NCBI RefSeq assembly: GCF_000376105.1
Contig: NZ_AQWM01000010.1
Span: 1 to 64,000, forward strand
Origin: Asticcacaulis benevestitus DSM 16100 = ATCC BAA-896
GTDB lineage: Bacteria; Pseudomonadota; Alphaproteobacteria; Caulobacterales; Caulobacteraceae
Length of the DNA: 64,000 nucleotides
Direction: 5' to 3'
Shown: positions 34,749 through 43,590 of the stretch, in pieces
Layout: each line of letters begins with the position of its first letter
How positions within the stretch are numbered: the stretch's first letter is position 1
Translations under genes and position numbers: made by a program
Notes under the pieces: generated by a model
Seen by the model: the letters and a program-made list of their open reading frames with translations, nothing else
The model's database searches: none
Told to the model about the DNA's origin: nothing

Positions 34749-35807
34749 TTAAGACGCCGAGGGCTGATAGACCGGCTTGCCCTTGGCGACAATGGCGGAC
34801 CATTGCCCACGCACCATCGATTTCACCGTCTCCGGCATCGGCACGTAATCCAGTTCGGAAGCGTTGCCGTCGCCCTTGGCATAGGCCCAGTCGAAGAATT
34901 TCAGCACCGCTGCGCCCTTGCCGGCATCGGCCTGCTCCTTGTGGATCAGGATGAAGGTGGCGCCGGTGATCGGCCACGTGCCTTCGCCCGGCTGATCAAG
35001 CAACAGGAGATAGTTGCCCTTGGCGCTGGTCCAGTCGGCGCTCGCCGCGGCCGCAGCAAAGGACGCGCCGCCGGGTGCGGGGAACTGACCGGCCTTGTTG
35101 CGCAGAACCGCATAGGCACCACCGGTTTTCTTGGCATAGGCGTATTCGACGTAGCCGATGGAACCTTCGGTTTGCTTGACGAAGGCCGCGACCCCGTCAT
35201 TGCCCTTGCCGCCCAGGCCAACCGGCCACTCCACCGTATCGGAGCCGCCGACCTTTGACTGCCATTCCGGTGATTGCGACGACAGGTAGGTGGTGAACAG
35301 GAAGGATGTGCCAGAACCATCGGAGCGGTGGACGACCGTGATCGGCGTGGCCGGCAGCTTAACGTCAAGGTTCAGGGCAGCGATGGCGGCATCATTCCAC
35401 TTGGTGACCTTGCCGAGGAAAATGTCGGCCAGCAGCGCGCCGGTCAGCTTGAGTTTACCTGGCTCAACGCCCGTCAGGTTGACGATCGGCACGATGCCCC
35501 CCATGACCGTGGGGAACTGGTAAAGTCCGGCCTTGTCGAGTTCTTCCGGCTTCAAGGGCTTGTCGGTGGCACCGAAATCAACCGTATTAGCTTCGATCTG
35601 CTTGATGCCGCCGCCGGAACCAATGGCCTGATAGTTCAACTCAGCGCCACCCGTTGTCTTATATTGTCCTGCCCATGCCGTATAAAGCGGTGCGGGGAAG
35701 GTAGCGCCGGCGCCTGAAATCTTGGCTGCCGATTGCGCCGGCTTGTCCGGATTGCTGCACGCGGCCAGCGACATCATAAAGGCCAGGGCGAGGACTTTTT
35801 TCAACAC
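34749..35807 (-). CDS. pstS: Phosphate ABC transporter substrate-binding lipoprotein PstS
   Basis: The 352-residue protein has a lipoprotein signal with Cys17 (MMSLAAC). The PstS fold is marked by SGAGATFPAPLYTAWAGQY, YQAIGSGGGIKQI, VDFGATDKPL, VHRSDGSGTSFLFTTYL and GSIGYVEYAYAKK, which hold the phosphate-binding Ser, Arg, Asp and Thr residues. It captures phosphate in the periplasm for PstCAB, but no pstC, pstA or pstB is in the window, so it is an orphan copy. It converges with the phosphonate operon, fitting a common role in phosphorus supply. Confidence 0.95.
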   Translation of the reverse strand: MLKKVLALAFMMSLAACSNPDKPAQSAAKISGAGATFPAPLYTAWAGQYKTTGGAELNYQAIGSGGGIKQIEANTVDFGATDKPLKPEELDKAGLYQFPTVMGGIVPIVNLTGVEPGKLKLTGALLADIFLGKVTKWNDAAIAALNLDVKLPATPITVVHRSDGSGTSFLFTTYLSSQSPEWQSKVGGSDTVEWPVGLGGKGNDGVAAFVKQTEGSIGYVEYAYAKKTGGAYAVLRNKAGQFPAPGGASFAAAAASADWTSAKGNYLLLLDQPGEGTWPITGATFILIHKEQADAGKGAAVLKFFDWAYAKGDGNASELDYVPMPETVKSMVRGQWSAIVAKGKPVYQPSAS

Positions 35808-35946
35808 GAGAGATTCTCCATTATTGAGGGATCGATCTACAGACTTACGCCGATGTTTGCGACGTTACTGTCACAAGCCCATAAGGATGAACCAAGGATC
35901 AGGCAACCCTTATGTAAGGTCACCATAAGGGACGCAGACAGCCGCT

Positions 35947-36735
35947 TTAAGCCAGCATGTTGCGCTTGTGCGCCGGAAGCTTGCCACGCGGCTTCGGTGC
36001 AGGTGGTGGTGGTGTCGGGTCTGGCGTTGGATCTGGCACCGGTTCAGGGGTGATCACGGGCGCGGTTCCTGCCGTGTCGGCATCTTTGAGCGCACCGGCC
36101 ACGGCGGCCTCGATCGTCTTTGACACGGATTCCGGCTTTTTCAGCAGCGGCTTGATCTCTTTACGCGGCTTGCGTTCCAGTTCGTCCTGCGCCGCGATAA
36201 TCATGGCCATGATCTTCGGCTTGTCGCTCCAGTAGGTGTTGAGCGCCTGCAGGGCCTTCCAGACTTCGAGGTAATGGGCATCGGTCGGCAAGGCCACCTT
36301 GACCTTGGCCGGCGCCGGTCCTGGGGCTGGCCCTGTCGCCTTGCCCTCCAGCGCCTTGTCGAGCGACTGGATGATCTTGCCGGGCTTGTTGGTCAGGGCC
36401 AGCACATAGCCAAGACGCGCCTCGATCAGATCGCCGACCTCGCGGCCACGCTCCAGAATCACGCCACCGGATGATTTCAGCGCGCGATCGAGATAATAGC
36501 GCACACTGGCGTATATGGCCTCCGCCGAAGCCAGCCGATCGGCGGCCAGACGGCGCAGGCCACGCTGACGACCGGCATAGAGCCCACCGGCGCAGATCGC
36601 CATGACCACGCCCAACACGACACCGATCAGGACGAGCACCCACAGGTCGATATGCGGCCCGTAATAGCTGGGATCAATATCCGGCGCATCAAATGGTTCT
36701 TCAAAACCTCTGTCGATTCCCTGAGCCAGCAGCAT
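35947..36735 (-). CDS. Single-span membrane protein of unknown function, paralogue of the upstream gene
   Basis: I do not recognise a family. The 262-residue protein has an acidic, Pro-rich start, one transmembrane segment at about residues 30-52 (WVLVLIGVVLGVVMAICAGG) and a cytoplasm-like helical region to about 195. A Pro/Thr-rich tail (PDPTPDPTPPPPAPKP) and a basic C-terminus follow. Its helical part ends in SLDKALEGK, matching KLNKALEGT in the preceding gene, and VWKALQALNTYWSDKPKI matches LWKAVQKLFSYWKNL, so the two are diverged paralogues. The ATG overlaps the upstream stop by one base (TGATG). Confidence 0.7.
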   Translation of the reverse strand: MLLAQGIDRGFEEPFDAPDIDPSYYGPHIDLWVLVLIGVVLGVVMAICAGGLYAGRQRGLRRLAADRLASAEAIYASVRYYLDRALKSSGGVILERGREVGDLIEARLGYVLALTNKPGKIIQSLDKALEGKATGPAPGPAPAKVKVALPTDAHYLEVWKALQALNTYWSDKPKIMAMIIAAQDELERKPRKEIKPLLKKPESVSKTIEAAVAGALKDADTAGTAPVITPEPVPDPTPDPTPPPPAPKPRGKLPAHKRNMLA

Positions 36736-37472
36736 CAGTCGGCCCTCGGCTTCTGGAAGGGGCTGCGATCGTCATTACGCGGATCGATCCAGCGCTCGGA
36801 GAACATAAGCTGCTGCTGCGCCGCACGGAAGGCTGCTGTCACCACATTGAGATTTTTCCAGTAGCTGAAAAGCTTCTGAACCGCCTTCCACAGCGATTCG
36901 CTCTTTTCTTCCGGGCTCATCATATCCGGTTCACCAACGGCATGAGGCGGCGCATGGACTGGCGGGGCACTATGCCCCCCGGCATCACCGGCCGTGGCCG
37001 TGCCGTTATTAACCGCGATATTGATCACCGTGCCGCCCGCCATGACGGGGCCGCCACCGTGGCCGGCATGAGGCGCATCCTTCTCGACCGTGCCTTCGAG
37101 CGCCTTGTTGAGTTTATCGACCACCTTATTCAGGTCAGCGCTGAGTTTCAGCGTCTGGCCGAAATTCTCGGCAATGGCGTCACTGGCCGCTTGCGTCTGC
37201 GCCACCTGCTCGTCCTGACGGGCGCGCGCCGCATGGGACAGCGCCTTCAGCACCACCTTGGCCCGGCCATCGATGGCATCGCCCAAACCGTTGCGCACGC
37301 GACGCTCAGCTTCCTTGAAAAGAACGGTGAGGACACAGGCGAGAACGATCAGACCAATGGTGACCAAGGCCCAGAACAGCAGATCATGCTGCACGATCGG
37401 ATCGGCCGGAAAGTCGCTGGGGGCTTGCGTCGGCGCATCAAAATCATCGTGCATGTCGAACCCTCCCCTCAA
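36735..37472 (-). CDS. Single-span membrane protein of unknown function, paralogue of the downstream gene
   Basis: No family is recognised. The 245-residue protein has an acidic N-terminus, one transmembrane segment at about 33-53 (LLFWALVTIGLIVLACVLTV), a helical, Ala-rich region with coiled-coil character (about 60-130), a Gly/His/Pro-rich linker (about 135-180) and a C-terminal SLWKAVQKLFSYWKNL helix shared with its partner. It is the first gene of a two-gene operon. An ATG six codons later (37454) could be the true start. The shared layout suggests a heteromeric membrane-anchored complex. Confidence 0.7.
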   Translation of the reverse strand: MRGGFDMHDDFDAPTQAPSDFPADPIVQHDLLFWALVTIGLIVLACVLTVLFKEAERRVRNGLGDAIDGRAKVVLKALSHAARARQDEQVAQTQAASDAIAENFGQTLKLSADLNKVVDKLNKALEGTVEKDAPHAGHGGGPVMAGGTVINIAVNNGTATAGDAGGHSAPPVHAPPHAVGEPDMMSPEEKSESLWKAVQKLFSYWKNLNVVTAAFRAAQQQLMFSERWIDPRNDDRSPFQKPRAD

Positions 37473-37556
37473 CGCGCTGCAACTCTGATACTAAGGGTTA
37501 ACAGATTGCCAAAGGGGAAGCCAGTACACAACGCCTAATTTGCGAAGCCAGTGGTT

Positions 37557-38018
37557 TTACGCCTCGGCGCCAGCCTGCGCCTTAAGCGCTGCGTCCTCGA
37601 TCCGGCGCAGCAGACGCTTCATGATGGCGACTTCTTCCGACGAAAAATCGGCAAGCATCAGCTTTTCATACTCAACCGCCGCCGGTGCCACATCGGCAAA
37701 CAAACGCTCCCCCTCACTGGTCAGAATCAGATGGTGCGAACGCCCGTCATGCTCATGCGGCGCGCGGGTGATCAGGCGGCGCTTGGCCAGGGCTTGCGCG
37801 GCGCGAGAAATCGTCACCTTATCCATGCCGGCGCGCTTGACCAGAGCCTGCTGCGTCGACGGACCATCCTCGCGCAAAACCACGATCAGCCGCCATTCCG
37901 GTATTTTGAGACCGTAAAGGCTGTCATAAAGGGTGGAGATCAGCGTACTGACCGCGCTTGATGCCACGGCGAGGCGGTAGGGTACATACTCATCCAGAAT
38001 CAAAGCATCTTGAGACAT
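37557..38018 (-). CDS. MarR-family transcriptional regulator
   Basis: The 153-residue protein has the MarR winged helix: PEWRLIVVLREDGPSTQQAL, the recognition helix region MDKVTISRAAQALAKRRLITR, and the wing with HDGRSHHLILTSEGERL. MarR proteins are dimers, usually repressors released by small aromatic ligands or by oxidation; no Cys is present, so redox sensing is unlikely. The target is unknown; the divergent yqaA-dsbB-coq7 run starts 199 bp away. Confidence 0.9.
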   Translation of the reverse strand: MSQDALILDEYVPYRLAVASSAVSTLISTLYDSLYGLKIPEWRLIVVLREDGPSTQQALVKRAGMDKVTISRAAQALAKRRLITRAPHEHDGRSHHLILTSEGERLFADVAPAAVEYEKLMLADFSSEEVAIMKRLLRRIEDAALKAQAGAEA

Positions 38019-38217
38019 TAAACGGTTCCTTCGTAGGGAAATTACTCTTTGCCCTGACGGAAGGCCAATTACAAATCAGTTATTGTTAAGATAGGCTCTA
38101 CCTCAGCTAACGCAGAACGCTGTAATTTGATTTTTTAGCCTCTGAGGTCTGCGTGCAGGCGACAAGCCGGCGAACTACTGGTAAGGGTTTGACCTGTTCG
38201 TATTTTCAGGAGCTTAC

Positions 38218-38799
38218 GTGCTTAAACGACTTTACAACTGGCTATTGAAACTGGCCGGCACACAACACGCCGAAAAAGTTCTAGCCGTCGTCTCTTTTGC
38301 CGAAGCGTCCTTTTTTCCCATCCCGCCCGATGCCATGCTGATCCCTATGGTGCTGGCCAAACCCGAGCGCGCCTGGCGCACCGCCGCGATCTGCTCGATC
38401 GCCTCGGTGCTCGGCGGCTTTCTGGGCTACGCCATCGGCTACTATGCCCAACCGCTCGGTCAATGGCTGCTGGCCCTGTTCGGTCATGCCGATGGTCTTG
38501 CCGAATTTCATACCTGGTTCGCCAAGTGGGGCGTTGGCCTGATCTTCATGAAGGGCCTGACGCCTATTCCTTACAAGCTGGTGACCATCGCCGCCGGTCT
38601 GGCGCAGTTCAGCCTCCTGTGGTTTTTTATCGCCTCGACCCTTACACGTTCGATCCGCTTCTTTGCGGTTGCGGCGCTGGTGAAGAAATTCGGTCCTGAA
38701 ATCACAGAATTGCTGGAAAAGCGTTTCTATCTTGTCGGGACTATTGCCGTGGCCGTGCTCGTGCTAGGGATTCTCGCCATCAAATTCATTCCGCACTGA
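38218..38799 (+). CDS. YqaA-type VTT (DedA-like) inner-membrane protein
   Basis: The 193-residue protein, starting with GTG, belongs to the YqaA branch of the VTT/SNARE-associated family. FAEASFFPIPPDAMLIPMVL is the re-entrant loop with the conserved Glu and Pro residues, and GVGLIFMKGLTPIPYKLVTIAAG is the second conserved segment with its Pro-x-x-Tyr-Lys. DedA-like proteins are linked to lipid flipping and membrane homeostasis; the role of the YqaA branch is not settled. Five base pairs separate it from dsbB. A GGAG lies 8 bases before the GTG. Confidence 0.85.
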   Translation: MLKRLYNWLLKLAGTQHAEKVLAVVSFAEASFFPIPPDAMLIPMVLAKPERAWRTAAICSIASVLGGFLGYAIGYYAQPLGQWLLALFGHADGLAEFHTWFAKWGVGLIFMKGLTPIPYKLVTIAAGLAQFSLLWFFIASTLTRSIRFFAVAALVKKFGPEITELLEKRFYLVGTIAVAVLVLGILAIKFIPH

Positions 38800-38804
38800 G
38801 CCCC

Positions 38805-39356
38805 ATGAACGCCCCCAAATCGAACAAGTTCGGTAAACGTCTGGCCCTCGTCTTCAGCCGCTGGTGGAGCATTACGGCGCTTGTCCTGTCGCTGGCTATG
38901 CTGGCCACAGCCTGGTCCTTCCAGTTGTTTGCCCACCTGAGTCCCTGTCATCTCTGTCTGAAACAGCGCGATGTCTACTGGATCGCCGTCGGCGTCTCTC
39001 TGGTGGCCAGCGTCTGGGCGCTTTTCACCGGCGCCAAGGGACCGCCGCGCGTCTTCTCGTTCGTGCTGTTCGCCATTTTCACCACCGGCGCGGCCATCGC
39101 CCTTTTCCATGCCGGCGTCGAACTGAAATGGTGGACCGGCCCGCAAAGCTGCACCGCTTCGGGTGCCGAGATCAGCCTTGACCAGATGGCGGCCTTCCTC
39201 GCCGGCGCCACCACCAAGGCGCCGATGTGCGATGTGGCGCAATGGCGCATGTTCGGCATCAGCATGGCGGGCTATAACGCCATAGTCTCAGCCATTCTGG
39301 CCCTGCTCAGCCTGATCGCTTCGCTGCGTTTCCGGCCAAAGCGCAAGATTTACTAA
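38805..39356 (+). CDS. dsbB: Disulfide bond formation protein B
   Basis: The 183-residue protein has four transmembrane helices, the first periplasmic Cys pair as CHLC in LSPCHLCLKQRDVYW, and a second pair in the other periplasmic loop (SCTAS and PMCDV). DsbB reoxidises DsbA and passes electrons to quinone. The next gene makes ubiquinone, so the placement is functionally consistent. No dsbA is nearby. Confidence 0.9.
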   Translation: MNAPKSNKFGKRLALVFSRWWSITALVLSLAMLATAWSFQLFAHLSPCHLCLKQRDVYWIAVGVSLVASVWALFTGAKGPPRVFSFVLFAIFTTGAAIALFHAGVELKWWTGPQSCTASGAEISLDQMAAFLAGATTKAPMCDVAQWRMFGISMAGYNAIVSAILALLSLIASLRFRPKRKIY

Positions 39357-39368
39357 AAGGCGCGTTCC

Positions 39369-39935
39369 ATGTCCGATGCTGCAAAAACGCTTCCCCCTCG
39401 CCCCGGCCATGGCGCCTCGCGCCGCCGGCTGGAGGAAATCCTGCGCGTCGATCATGCTGGCGAACTTGCGGCCGTTCATATCTACAAGGGCCAGAGCATG
39501 GTCTTCGCCGATACGCCGAAGCGAGCCTTGAGCCAACAGTTCGAGCATATGCAGGGCGAGGAACAGGTCCACCTCGATGCTTTCGAAGGGCTGATGCGCG
39601 AAAAGAATGTTCGCCCCACGGCCATGTCACCGGTCTGGCGCCTGGCCGCGCTGGGCCTCGGCGTCGGCACCGCCCTGCTCGGTGAAAAGGCCGCGCACGC
39701 GTGTACAGAGGCGGTGGAAAGCGTCATCGCTGATCATTATGCCAAGCAGATCGCTGAACTGGAACCGTCCGACCCGGCGCTGGCGGCGCGTCTGACGCAG
39801 TTCCGCGAAGATGAGATCGGCCACCATGATCGCGCCGTCGATCAGGGGGCGCGCGAGGCGACAGCCTATCCCCTGCTGTCGGCCCTTATCAAAACCGGAT
39901 GCCGCGTCGCTATCAAGATCAGCGAAAAAATATAA
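39369..39935 (+). CDS. coq7: Demethoxyubiquinone hydroxylase (Coq7 family)
   Basis: The 188-residue di-iron enzyme adds the C6 hydroxyl of the ubiquinone ring. The carboxylate/His ligands of the ferritin-like fold appear as LRVDHAGELAAVHIYKGQ (Glu), EHMQGEEQVHLDAF (E..ExxH), CTEAVESVIADHY (Glu) and FREDEIGHHDRAV (E..ExxH). It lies 12 bp after dsbB. The Coq7 type is the usual aerobic hydroxylase of alphaproteobacteria. Confidence 0.95.
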   Translation: MSDAAKTLPPRPGHGASRRRLEEILRVDHAGELAAVHIYKGQSMVFADTPKRALSQQFEHMQGEEQVHLDAFEGLMREKNVRPTAMSPVWRLAALGLGVGTALLGEKAAHACTEAVESVIADHYAKQIAELEPSDPALAARLTQFREDEIGHHDRAVDQGAREATAYPLLSALIKTGCRVAIKISEKI

Positions 39936-39980
39936 ACAAATCCGCATAGACTGTGCATCGCTTTGGGAACCTAAGTCGCC

Positions 39981-41270
39981 ATGCCCGTCATCGAACTGCC
40001 AGACGCCAAGCCCGAAAAAGAAAAGCCCAAGGGCTTGAAAGCGTTATGGAACTTGCTTGGACCGGGCCTGATCACCGGCGCCAGCGATGATGACCCTTCC
40101 GGCATCGCCACGTACAGCCAGGCCGGCGCGCAATATGGTCTGACGACACTATGGACGGCGCTGATCACCTTCCCATTGATGGCCGCCGTGCAGGAAATGT
40201 GTGCACGCATCGGCGTGGTCACGGCGCAAGGCCTGACCGGCATCCTGCGCAAAAACTACCCCAAGCCTATCCTGTGGTTGATGGTGCTGTTCAGCTTTCC
40301 CGCCATCATTCTCAATATCGGCGCGGATATCGCCGGCATGGGCGCTGTGGCCAATCTGATCTTTCCGAACGTACATCCTATCATCTTCAGCGTGGTTTTC
40401 ACGGCGCTGTTGCTGGTCGCTATCATCGCCTTGCCCTATTCCAAATTCGCGGCCGTGCTGAAATGGCTATGCGCTATCCTGCTCGTCTATCTGGTTGTGC
40501 CGTTTCTGGTCAAAACCGATTGGGTGAGCGTAGCCCGGCATACCTTCATCCCTGCGATACAGTTCAACAAGGACTATGTCAGCGTGCTTGTGGCGATCCT
40601 TGGTACGACGATTTCGCCCTACCTGTTCTTCTGGCAGGCCACCATGGAGGTGGAAACCGTCAAGCATGACAAGCGCATCGTGGTCAATAAGCGCTACATC
40701 GAAGACGTCGGCTTCGATGTCGATATGGGCATGCTGTTTTCCAATATCGTCATGTATTTCATCATCCTGACCACCGGCACCGTGCTGTTCAATGCCGGCA
40801 TCCACCAGATTGATACGGTCGAGCAGGCCGCTAAGGCGCTGGAGCCGATCGCCGGCGCCGGCGCCTACTATCTTTTCGCCATCGGCATCATCGGCACCGG
40901 TTTCCTGGCCATTCCGGTTTTGAGCGGCTCGCTGTCCTACATTATTTCCGAGACCTTCGGCTGGGAAGAAGGCCTCGACAAACGTCTGCACGAAGCGCCC
41001 GCCTTTTATGCCGTCATCATTCTGTCTCTGCTGGTCGGCCTCGGCATCAACTATGTCGGGATCAGCCCGATTCAGGCGCTGATCTGGTCGGCCATCCTCT
41101 ATGGCGTCACCTCACCGGTGATCATCGCCATTGTGCTGCACATTTCCAACAATAAAAAGGTGATGGGCAAGTTCACCAACGGCGGCTGGTCGAACCTGTT
41201 TGGCGGCCTGGCCCTGCTGCTCATGACCGCGGCCGCCGGCTTTATGATCTACTTCACGTTTGCGGGCTAG
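39981..41270 (+). CDS. Nramp-family metal transporter with non-canonical binding motifs
   Basis: The 429-residue protein has 11 or so hydrophobic segments and the Nramp fold signature GPGLITGASDDDPSGIATYS. In canonical Nramp/MntH the first helix reads DPGN and the sixth reads MPHN. Here they read DPSG and ISPYLFFWQ, so the usual Asn, Met and His contacts are missing. The ion selected (Mn, Fe, Mg or none of these) is therefore uncertain. It follows coq7 by 45 bp and overlaps the convergent GT87-like gene by 17 bp. Confidence 0.85.
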   Translation: MPVIELPDAKPEKEKPKGLKALWNLLGPGLITGASDDDPSGIATYSQAGAQYGLTTLWTALITFPLMAAVQEMCARIGVVTAQGLTGILRKNYPKPILWLMVLFSFPAIILNIGADIAGMGAVANLIFPNVHPIIFSVVFTALLLVAIIALPYSKFAAVLKWLCAILLVYLVVPFLVKTDWVSVARHTFIPAIQFNKDYVSVLVAILGTTISPYLFFWQATMEVETVKHDKRIVVNKRYIEDVGFDVDMGMLFSNIVMYFIILTTGTVLFNAGIHQIDTVEQAAKALEPIAGAGAYYLFAIGIIGTGFLAIPVLSGSLSYIISETFGWEEGLDKRLHEAPAFYAVIILSLLVGLGINYVGISPIQALIWSAILYGVTSPVIIAIVLHISNNKKVMGKFTNGGWSNLFGGLALLLMTAAAGFMIYFTFAG

Positions 41271-42480
41271 GTTCCGGTTCGGCTTCGGCTTTCAGGCCGA
41301 AATGCCCGGCTACGGCGCGCAGGGCCACGATCACGGTCAGGCAACCGAACAGTAACATCGCCATGGGTGTGCGGTGCCACGCCTCGATCTTGAAAATATA
41401 GGAACAGACGCCCCAGATCATCCAGCCGGCGAAAATCCACGACATGACAAATCGGAAAATCCCGCCGCCGACCCGATACGCGATGGCCATCAGAAGCGCG
41501 GCATAAGGGGCAATCAGGATCATATCGTAATCGAGGATGCGCGGCGTCATCAGCGGCGCCAGGCCCATGCCGAACAACAGCCGCTCGTCGTCGTCCATCC
41601 GGCCCCAGTGCGCGATCGCCATGCCAGCCAGGCCCATAACCAGCATGAAGCCCAGAGCCAGTTGCCAGTTCAGGTCCGACTTGCCCGGCACGTGGAAGAC
41701 GAAATTGGTCAGTTCGAACCAGCCCATGCCGGGCTGACGCGCCAGGGTGACGGAATGCAGGGTCTTCTGCCATGCCTTGCCGAAATGACCATCTGTCAGG
41801 ATCATGAGTTGATTAACGCCGATCCCCGCCACGGCGCGCCAGCCAAAGGCGAAAGCGCGTCGCCACAGCGCCACGTCATCCAGCATGAAAACGATGAAAT
41901 AGACCAGAAAGGTCGGCTTGACACAGGAGCACAAAAGAACGGCGGCGGTGAAAGGCCAGCGCGACAGTTCGCCTTCCTTGTTGCGGAAGAAAAACAGGCT
42001 GGCCAAAACGATGGCATGCATGACGATGCCAACATTGGCGCACAGGAAAGTCATGGGCGTCAGGGCGGCGAAACCGAGCCAGCGCCAGCGCATGTCGATA
42101 TCCGCAAACCTCTTGATCAAGGCGAACCACAACAGGAACAGGGTGGCCGGCCACAGCAAAACCCACAGGAACAGGGTGCGCGTGCCGGGTATGCCCAAAT
42201 GATCGATGAAGGGCATGAACAGGTACGCTACCTGCGGCGCATAGACATAGGCCGCCGGCCGGACGCCCGCGCAGGTGGGCGGATGGATGGCATAGGGCGA
42301 ATGACCAGAAGCCAGGGTCTTGGCGCCGCACAGCACCGCGTCGATATCCATCAGCATCCACGCGTGATGGGTGATCATATGGTACATGCCAGCCACCACC
42401 GGCCAGGCGCAGAAGGCGATGAAAAGACACAACAGCGGCCTGAAATCCGTCAGGCGGCGTAACACCGACAGAGCATCCAT
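41254..42480 (-). CDS. GT87/DUF2029-like membrane glycosyltransferase
   Basis: The product (408 residues from MDALSVLRRL at 42480) is a polytopic membrane protein with about ten hydrophobic segments and a conserved aromatic/acidic loop early on (MDIDAVLCGAKTLASGHSPYA, with YAPQVAYLFMPF), as in GT87 polyprenol-phosphate-mannose-type transferases. LTPRILDYDMILIAPYA, late in the protein, fits the family. It probably moves a sugar from a lipid carrier to an acceptor outside the inner membrane; the sugar is unknown. The chosen ATG is 5 bp after the preceding stop. Confidence 0.72.
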   Translation of the reverse strand: MDALSVLRRLTDFRPLLCLFIAFCAWPVVAGMYHMITHHAWMLMDIDAVLCGAKTLASGHSPYAIHPPTCAGVRPAAYVYAPQVAYLFMPFIDHLGIPGTRTLFLWVLLWPATLFLLWFALIKRFADIDMRWRWLGFAALTPMTFLCANVGIVMHAIVLASLFFFRNKEGELSRWPFTAAVLLCSCVKPTFLVYFIVFMLDDVALWRRAFAFGWRAVAGIGVNQLMILTDGHFGKAWQKTLHSVTLARQPGMGWFELTNFVFHVPGKSDLNWQLALGFMLVMGLAGMAIAHWGRMDDDERLLFGMGLAPLMTPRILDYDMILIAPYAALLMAIAYRVGGGIFRFVMSWIFAGWMIWGVCSYIFKIEAWHRTPMAMLLFGCLTVIVALRAVAGHFGLKAEAEPEPSPQT

Positions 42481-42484
42481 ACTT

Positions 42485-42814
42485 TCAAAGGGCTTCAAAA
42501 TCATGGCTCTGGCGGATGTGCTCCAGGATGATTTCGCGCACATCGTCATCGACCGCGCCGAGATCGATCTGGGCGTCGCCGCTATCCTGCAAACGTAGTT
42601 TCACGCGCTCGCCCATATACATAAAGCTAAGGATCTTTGGGCCGAACAGGCGTTCGCGCTTGATCTCGAACCGTACGCCAAGCGTCGCCTCGAGTGCACC
42701 TTGCAACGGCTCCAGCGGGATACGCGTCCGCCCCTTGGGCCGCGGAAACGACACAAGTCCGAAGCGGCGTTCATCGAGGATGAACCGCACAGGTGATGGT
42801 GTCTCAGACGACAT
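42485..42814 (-). CDS. Conserved small protein of unknown function
   Basis: The 109-residue protein is soluble, has no signal peptide and contains RFGLVSFPRPKGRTRIPLEPL and a DLGAVDDDVREIILEHIRQ helix. I do not recognise a family. It lies between the HNH nuclease gene and the GT87-like gene on the same strand, with gaps of 34 and 4 bp, so all three may be one operon. Confidence 0.65.
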   Translation of the reverse strand: MSSETPSPVRFILDERRFGLVSFPRPKGRTRIPLEPLQGALEATLGVRFEIKRERLFGPKILSFMYMGERVKLRLQDSGDAQIDLGAVDDDVREIILEHIRQSHDFEAL

Positions 42815-42848
42815 CTATACCCAGCCCCATTCGCCATGTGAAAGACGA

Positions 42849-43409
42849 TCAGCCTTCCAGTAGCGTATCCCAGTACAGGTAGTCTATCCAACTTTCGTGA
42901 AGATAGTTAGGGGGAAAACGCCGCCCCAGTTCCTGAAGCTGATACATTGTCGGGCGGTGTGGATTTTTTGTCGGCATCATGCGTGCCTGCTGGGGAGTTT
43001 TTCCCCCTTTACGCAAGTTGCATGGGGCACAGGCCGTGAGGATATTGGTCCAGCTCGACTTGCCACCCTGCGATACGGGCACGACATGATCGAAGGTTAG
43101 ATCTTCATCAATGCCGCAGTACTGACAGGAGAACTGATCGCGCAGGAACACATTGTAGCGCGTAAAAGCCGGCGGACGGTTCTGATCGATGTAGGTCTTC
43201 AGCGACACCACGCTCGGCAGCCGCATCTTCATCGACGGCGAGTGGATTTCGATATCGTAGGTCGACACCACATCGACCCGGCCTTCAAAAACGGCCTTCA
43301 CAACCTCCTGCCACGGCTTGGTCGACAGGGGGTAATAGGACAGAGGACGGAAATCGGCATTGAGCACAAGGGCGCGCCAATCCGAAGGGGGGCTTTTCAG
43401 AACCTGCAT
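42849..43409 (-). CDS. HNH endonuclease family protein
   Basis: The product (186 residues) has a standard HNH core: Cys95/Cys98 (CQYC), His108 in LTFDHVVPVSQGG, Asn121 in TNILTA, then Cys127/Cys130 and Asn131 (CAPCN), forming a zinc site beside the metal-bound nuclease centre. The N-terminal region VLNADFRPLSYYPLSTKPWQ is typical of the widespread stand-alone HNH proteins. A Shine-Dalgarno AGGAG lies 7 bases before the ATG at 43409, which decides this start over 43436. The biological role of this family is not established; no phage gene is adjacent. Confidence 0.88.
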   Translation of the reverse strand: MQVLKSPPSDWRALVLNADFRPLSYYPLSTKPWQEVVKAVFEGRVDVVSTYDIEIHSPSMKMRLPSVVSLKTYIDQNRPPAFTRYNVFLRDQFSCQYCGIDEDLTFDHVVPVSQGGKSSWTNILTACAPCNLRKGGKTPQQARMMPTKNPHRPTMYQLQELGRRFPPNYLHESWIDYLYWDTLLEG

Positions 43410-43590
43410 GACGATCTCCTGCTCAGGAGACAGCACGAAGGGCGAAGCACTCTACAGGTATCAAAATGTTTGAAGACGTATCCTCCTTATGACAAGCAGG
43501 TAGCGACTGTGGATAGTTTGGGCCCGATTCCACAGAAAAGAAACTGGTATTTTTTATGAATTTTTTGCGGCGCTTCATTATGATGCCCCT

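Noticed and set aside
35808-35946. Possible Pho box in front of pstS (CTGTCAC followed by CCATAAG)
   Set aside because: Only one half resembles the PhoB half-site, and the second half deviates too much.
41374-42462. Long plus-strand open frame of 362 codons opposite the GT87-like gene
   Set aside because: It lies entirely opposite a gene with clear membrane-protein features. Its product is unusually rich in His, Gln and Arg, as expected for an antisense shadow in GC-rich DNA.
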